DNA from: Legionella genomosp. 1
GTDB taxonomy: Bacteria > Pseudomonadota > Gammaproteobacteria > Legionellales > Legionellaceae
NCBI GenBank assembly: GCA_945901145.1
Contig: CAMDJY010000062.1
Span: forward strand, 1-7,917
Direction: 5' to 3'
Length of the DNA stretch: 7,917 nt
Shown here piece after piece: positions 6,594 to 7,917 of the stretch. Each line of letters opens with the position of its first letter. Position 1 is the first letter of the stretch. The position numbers and the translations under genes are program-made. The notes beneath the pieces were generated by a model, which had not been told where the DNA came from, made no database searches, and saw nothing but the letters and a program-made list of their open reading frames with translations.

Positions 6594-6878
6594 ATGCGTA
6601 AAATTAGCCAATGTCTCAATCCAGCGCTCACTTCAATCTGTAAACGTGCGATTGAGTTAGAATCGTTAACCGTGATGATCCAAGCATATATACCAGAGCA
6701 CTGTCGTGGTGCTTGCTCTGTTGGAAGTTTTAATAAAGGTTGTTTGACGTTAGTTTTGAACGATCCGAAGTGGGCATCAGAATTGCGTTATCGACTCCCT
6801 GAGATCCGTGATCAATTGCGACAAAATCAAGGGCTATATCAGCTAGGGTCGATTAAGCTTGGCATTCAGGACTATTGA
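6594..6878 (+). CDS. dciA: DUF721/DciA family protein (replicative helicase loader type)
   Basis: In bacteria lacking DnaC or DnaI, DciA helps load the replicative helicase DnaB. The 94-residue product shows the family core: LTVMIQAYIPEHCRGACSVGSFNKGCLTLVLNDPKWASELRYRLPEIRDQLRQN. This fits the pattern 'hydrophobic strand, aW..eLR....L...L' of the KH-like domain. It is shorter than, for example, the Vibrio protein (157 aa from memory) and lacks that protein's C-terminal disordered tail. The start has only a weak AAGAG (6584-6588) 5 nt upstream. It is divergent from the PH gene and sits 70 nt before ssrA. No clear promoter pair of its own was found; TAGAAT (6564-6569) is a possible -10 without a matching -35. 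Confidence 0.75.
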   Translation: MRKISQCLNPALTSICKRAIELESLTVMIQAYIPEHCRGACSVGSFNKGCLTLVLNDPKWASELRYRLPEIRDQLRQNQGLYQLGSIKLGIQDY

Positions 6879-6923
6879 ATCTGTATTATTTTTTGCTTGG
6901 TTTCATTTTTTTGCTAAGTTTTG

Positions 6924-6932
6924 TGGTATACT
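6924..6932 (+). promoter_or_regulatory. Extended -10 promoter of ssrA
   Basis: TGGTATACT is an extended -10 (TGn followed by TATACT, 6927-6932), placing transcription start near 6939, about 10 nt before the mature tmRNA 5' end. That leaves a short leader for RNase P to remove. No good -35 is seen at 16-18 nt, which is acceptable with an extended -10. Confidence 0.6.
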
Positions 6933-7038
6933 TAAAGAGTAGTTCAATGGGGGCGACCTGGCTTCGACGTGGGTTGCGAAACTTGAAGTGCATGCCGAGA
7001 ATGAGACCTCTCGTTAATAAGACTCAATAAATATAAAT

Positions 7039-7080
7039 GCAAACGATGAAAACTATGCCGGAGATGCTATTGCTGCATAA
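7039..7080 (+). other. tmRNA proteolysis-tag reading frame, ANDENYAGDAIAA
   Basis: The resume codon GCA opens thirteen codons that end in TAA. The start ANDENY and end AA are the parts usually recognised by SspB/ClpXP-type systems. The inner GDAI makes the tag three residues longer than the E. coli ANDENYALAA and, from memory, close to the Legionella tag. Confidence 0.92.
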
Positions 7081-7311
7081 GCTTTAGTATTAAAAGCGAC
7101 GTGTGCTGCCATAAAACCAGCGCCCCGTTGACCGAGCCTGCTTATCGGTATCGAATCAACGGTCATAGAAGGTAAGCTAGTGTCTTTTTTTGCTCCGCAG
7201 GAAGACATGAAACTCAGGAGCTCGCTATAGTTCATCCTGCCAGTCGGAGGGAATATAGTTAAAAACAAATGACTACGCTACGCATGTAGAGCTGATAGCA
7301 GAGGATTTGCG

Positions 7312-7342
7312 GACGCGGGTTCGATTCCCGCCGCCTCCACCA
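7312..7342 (+). other. Probable attachment-site core at the ssrA 3' end
   Basis: P4-type integrases commonly use the T-arm and acceptor 3' half of tRNA or tmRNA genes, and E. coli CP4-57 uses ssrA. The integrase here reads away from ssrA 175 nt downstream, the usual arrangement. The exact core cannot be set because the other end of the element is outside the window. Confidence 0.5.
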
Positions 7343-7381
7343 CTTACTAATCTTAGATGTTCCTGAAAAGTCCTTTTAACC

Positions 7382-7410
7382 CTTGCCAGCATTGATTGCA
7401 AGCGGTTTTT
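7382..7410 (+). terminator. Possible weak terminator downstream of ssrA
   Basis: CTTGC (7382-7386) can pair with GCAAG (7398-7402) around an 11-nt loop, followed by CGG and TTTTT (7406-7410). The stem is short and the loop large, so this is only a candidate end for the tmRNA transcript. Confidence 0.3.
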
Positions 7411-7452
7411 GTTATCTACCTGTTCCTAATGATTCCCTTGATGTCCTGCTCT

Positions 7453-7508
7453 ATTTGTTGGTATTATCGTTGGTACTTTCAATATCAACAACACAGATAC
7501 CAACAAAT
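7453..7508. repeat. Inverted repeat and repeated GTTGGTA motifs ahead of the integrase
   Basis: ATTTGTTGGTAT (7453-7464) and ATACCAACAAAT (7497-7508) form a perfect 12-bp inverted repeat with 32 nt between. A further direct copy of the core, GTTGGTAC, lies at 7469-7476. The right arm ends 9 nt before the integrase ATG. Such sites fit arm-type integrase binding sites or an operator for integrase self-control. Confidence 0.7.
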
Positions 7509-7517
7509 GAGATGTAA

Positions 7518-7917
7518 ATGGCGTTAACCGTTGCAGAAGTCAAAAATGAAAAGAGTACAGGCAAACCAATAAAACTCTCTGATGGGGGTGGGCTATTTTT
7601 ACTGATCCAACCCAATAATAAAAAATACTGGCGACTGGCTTATCGTTTTGGTGGAAAACAAAAGACACTGGCACTCGGAGTATACCCAGCGGTGAGCTTG
7701 GCCGATGCCCGTACTCGACGCGATGATGCTCGCAAATTACTGATATCAGAAATCGATCCCGGTGAAAACCGCAAAGCGACCAAAATGGCTAGAACGGGTC
7801 AAAACGTCAATAGCTTTGAAGTCGTGGCGCGGGAGTGGTTCGCTAACCAATCGCCTATATGGGTACCATCGCATGCTGATAAGATTATTCGTCGCCTTGA
7901 ACGCGATATTTTCCCAT
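7518..7917 (+). CDS. P4-type tyrosine integrase, N-terminal part (runs off window)
   Basis: The frame from the ATG at 7518 stays open for 133 codons to the window edge. KPIKLSDGGGLFLLIQPNNK (about 16-35), then YWRLAYRFGGKQKTLALGVYP and SLADARTRRDDARKLL, is the DUF4102 arm-type DNA-binding domain of P4-family phage and island integrases. SFEVVAREWFANQSPIWVPSH begins the SAM-like core-binding domain. The catalytic domain with the R..HxxR...Y residues lies beyond the window, so integrity cannot be judged. The ribosome site is weak (GAGATG about 4 nt upstream). Inverted repeats directly upstream may control it. Placement behind ssrA in the same orientation is standard for this class. Confidence 0.92.
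   Translation, partial: MALTVAEVKNEKSTGKPIKLSDGGGLFLLIQPNNKKYWRLAYRFGGKQKTLALGVYPAVSLADARTRRDDARKLLISEIDPGENRKATKMARTGQNVNSFEVVAREWFANQSPIWVPSHADKIIRRLERDIFP

Larger units (their letters stand above)
6949..7342 (+). ncRNA. ssrA: tmRNA (transfer-messenger RNA)
   Basis: This RNA rescues stalled ribosomes together with SmpB and tags the nascent chain for proteolysis. The 5' end GGGGGCG pairs with CGCCTCC (7332-7338) to form the acceptor stem, with one G-U. It is followed by A and an encoded CCA (7340-7342). The tRNA-like part also shows the T stem-loop GCGGG-TTCGATT-CCCGC. The 5' segment has the conserved CTGGCTTCGACG and TTGCGAAAC, then GTGCATGCCGAG. The internal tag frame begins GCA AAC GAT GAA AAC. 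Total length of 394 nt is normal for a gammaproteobacterial one-piece tmRNA. The 3' end is probably also the attachment site of the element encoding the integrase at 7518. Confidence 0.97.
7343..7917. mobile_element. Left end of an integrated element (genomic island or prophage), partial
   Basis: Everything after the ssrA CCA end is probably incoming DNA: a 175-base non-coding stretch with repeats, then an integrase gene whose composition is visibly richer in G and C than the neighbouring genes. The far boundary, expected to carry a copy of the ssrA 3' end, is not in view. Confidence 0.65.

Noticed and set aside
7053..7268. 71-codon minus-strand frame
   Set aside because: It lies entirely within the tmRNA gene and is explained by that structural RNA.
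1..7917. CRISPR array or tRNA genes other than the tmRNA
   Set aside because: No regularly spaced repeats and no second T-arm and acceptor pair were seen in the window.

Overview
The window looks like an AT-rich gammaproteobacterial chromosome. My best guess is a Legionellales-like, host-associated lineage. The grounds are a TrpR of the gammaproteobacterial/chlamydial type, a CbpA-CbpM pair, an ankyrin-repeat protein, a DciA (DUF721) protein, and a tmRNA whose tag reads ANDENYAGDAIAA. From memory, that tag resembles the Legionella one (ANDENFAGGEAIAA). Species-level placement cannot be made from the sequence alone.

Left part, plus strand (1-1683): the C-terminal bulk of a Trp repressor (trpR), then a 133-base gap, then two overlapping genes. 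The first encodes a 96-residue protein with one predicted membrane helix that I do not recognise. The second encodes an aldo/keto reductase with an intact D-Y-K-H tetrad. The gap contains a 21-codon open frame with tandem Trp codons (SWWRFYA then stop), a GC-rich hairpin followed by a T-rich run, and a longer competing pairing that includes the first Trp codon. This looks like a tryptophan leader in front of genes that are not Trp biosynthesis genes. It is the most unusual regulatory signal here.

Middle part, minus strand (6461 down to 1677): four closely spaced genes transcribed leftwards. They are a two-helix membrane protein with a bacterial PH-like domain, cbpA (DnaJ-like co-chaperone), cbpM (its modulator, overlapping by 8 nt), and a 1032-residue multidomain protein. 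The last joins a RelE/ParE-toxin-like N-terminus, a complete SF1 (UvrD-like) helicase core and a C-terminal ankyrin array. A run of eight G on its coding strand lies between the helicase and the ankyrins, and a slip of one base there would cut the ankyrins off. The gene meets the aldo/keto reductase tail to tail with a 7-nt overlap. A promoter with a perfect TATAAT lies ahead of the PH gene.

Right part, plus strand (6594-7917): a short DciA-type replicative helicase loader protein, then ssrA (tmRNA) with its own extended -10 promoter. About 175 bases after the tmRNA CCA end, the window runs into the N-terminal third of a P4-type tyrosine integrase. Its upstream region carries a perfect 12-bp inverted repeat plus a further copy of the same core. 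The 3' end of ssrA is therefore probably the attachment site of a genomic island that continues beyond the window.
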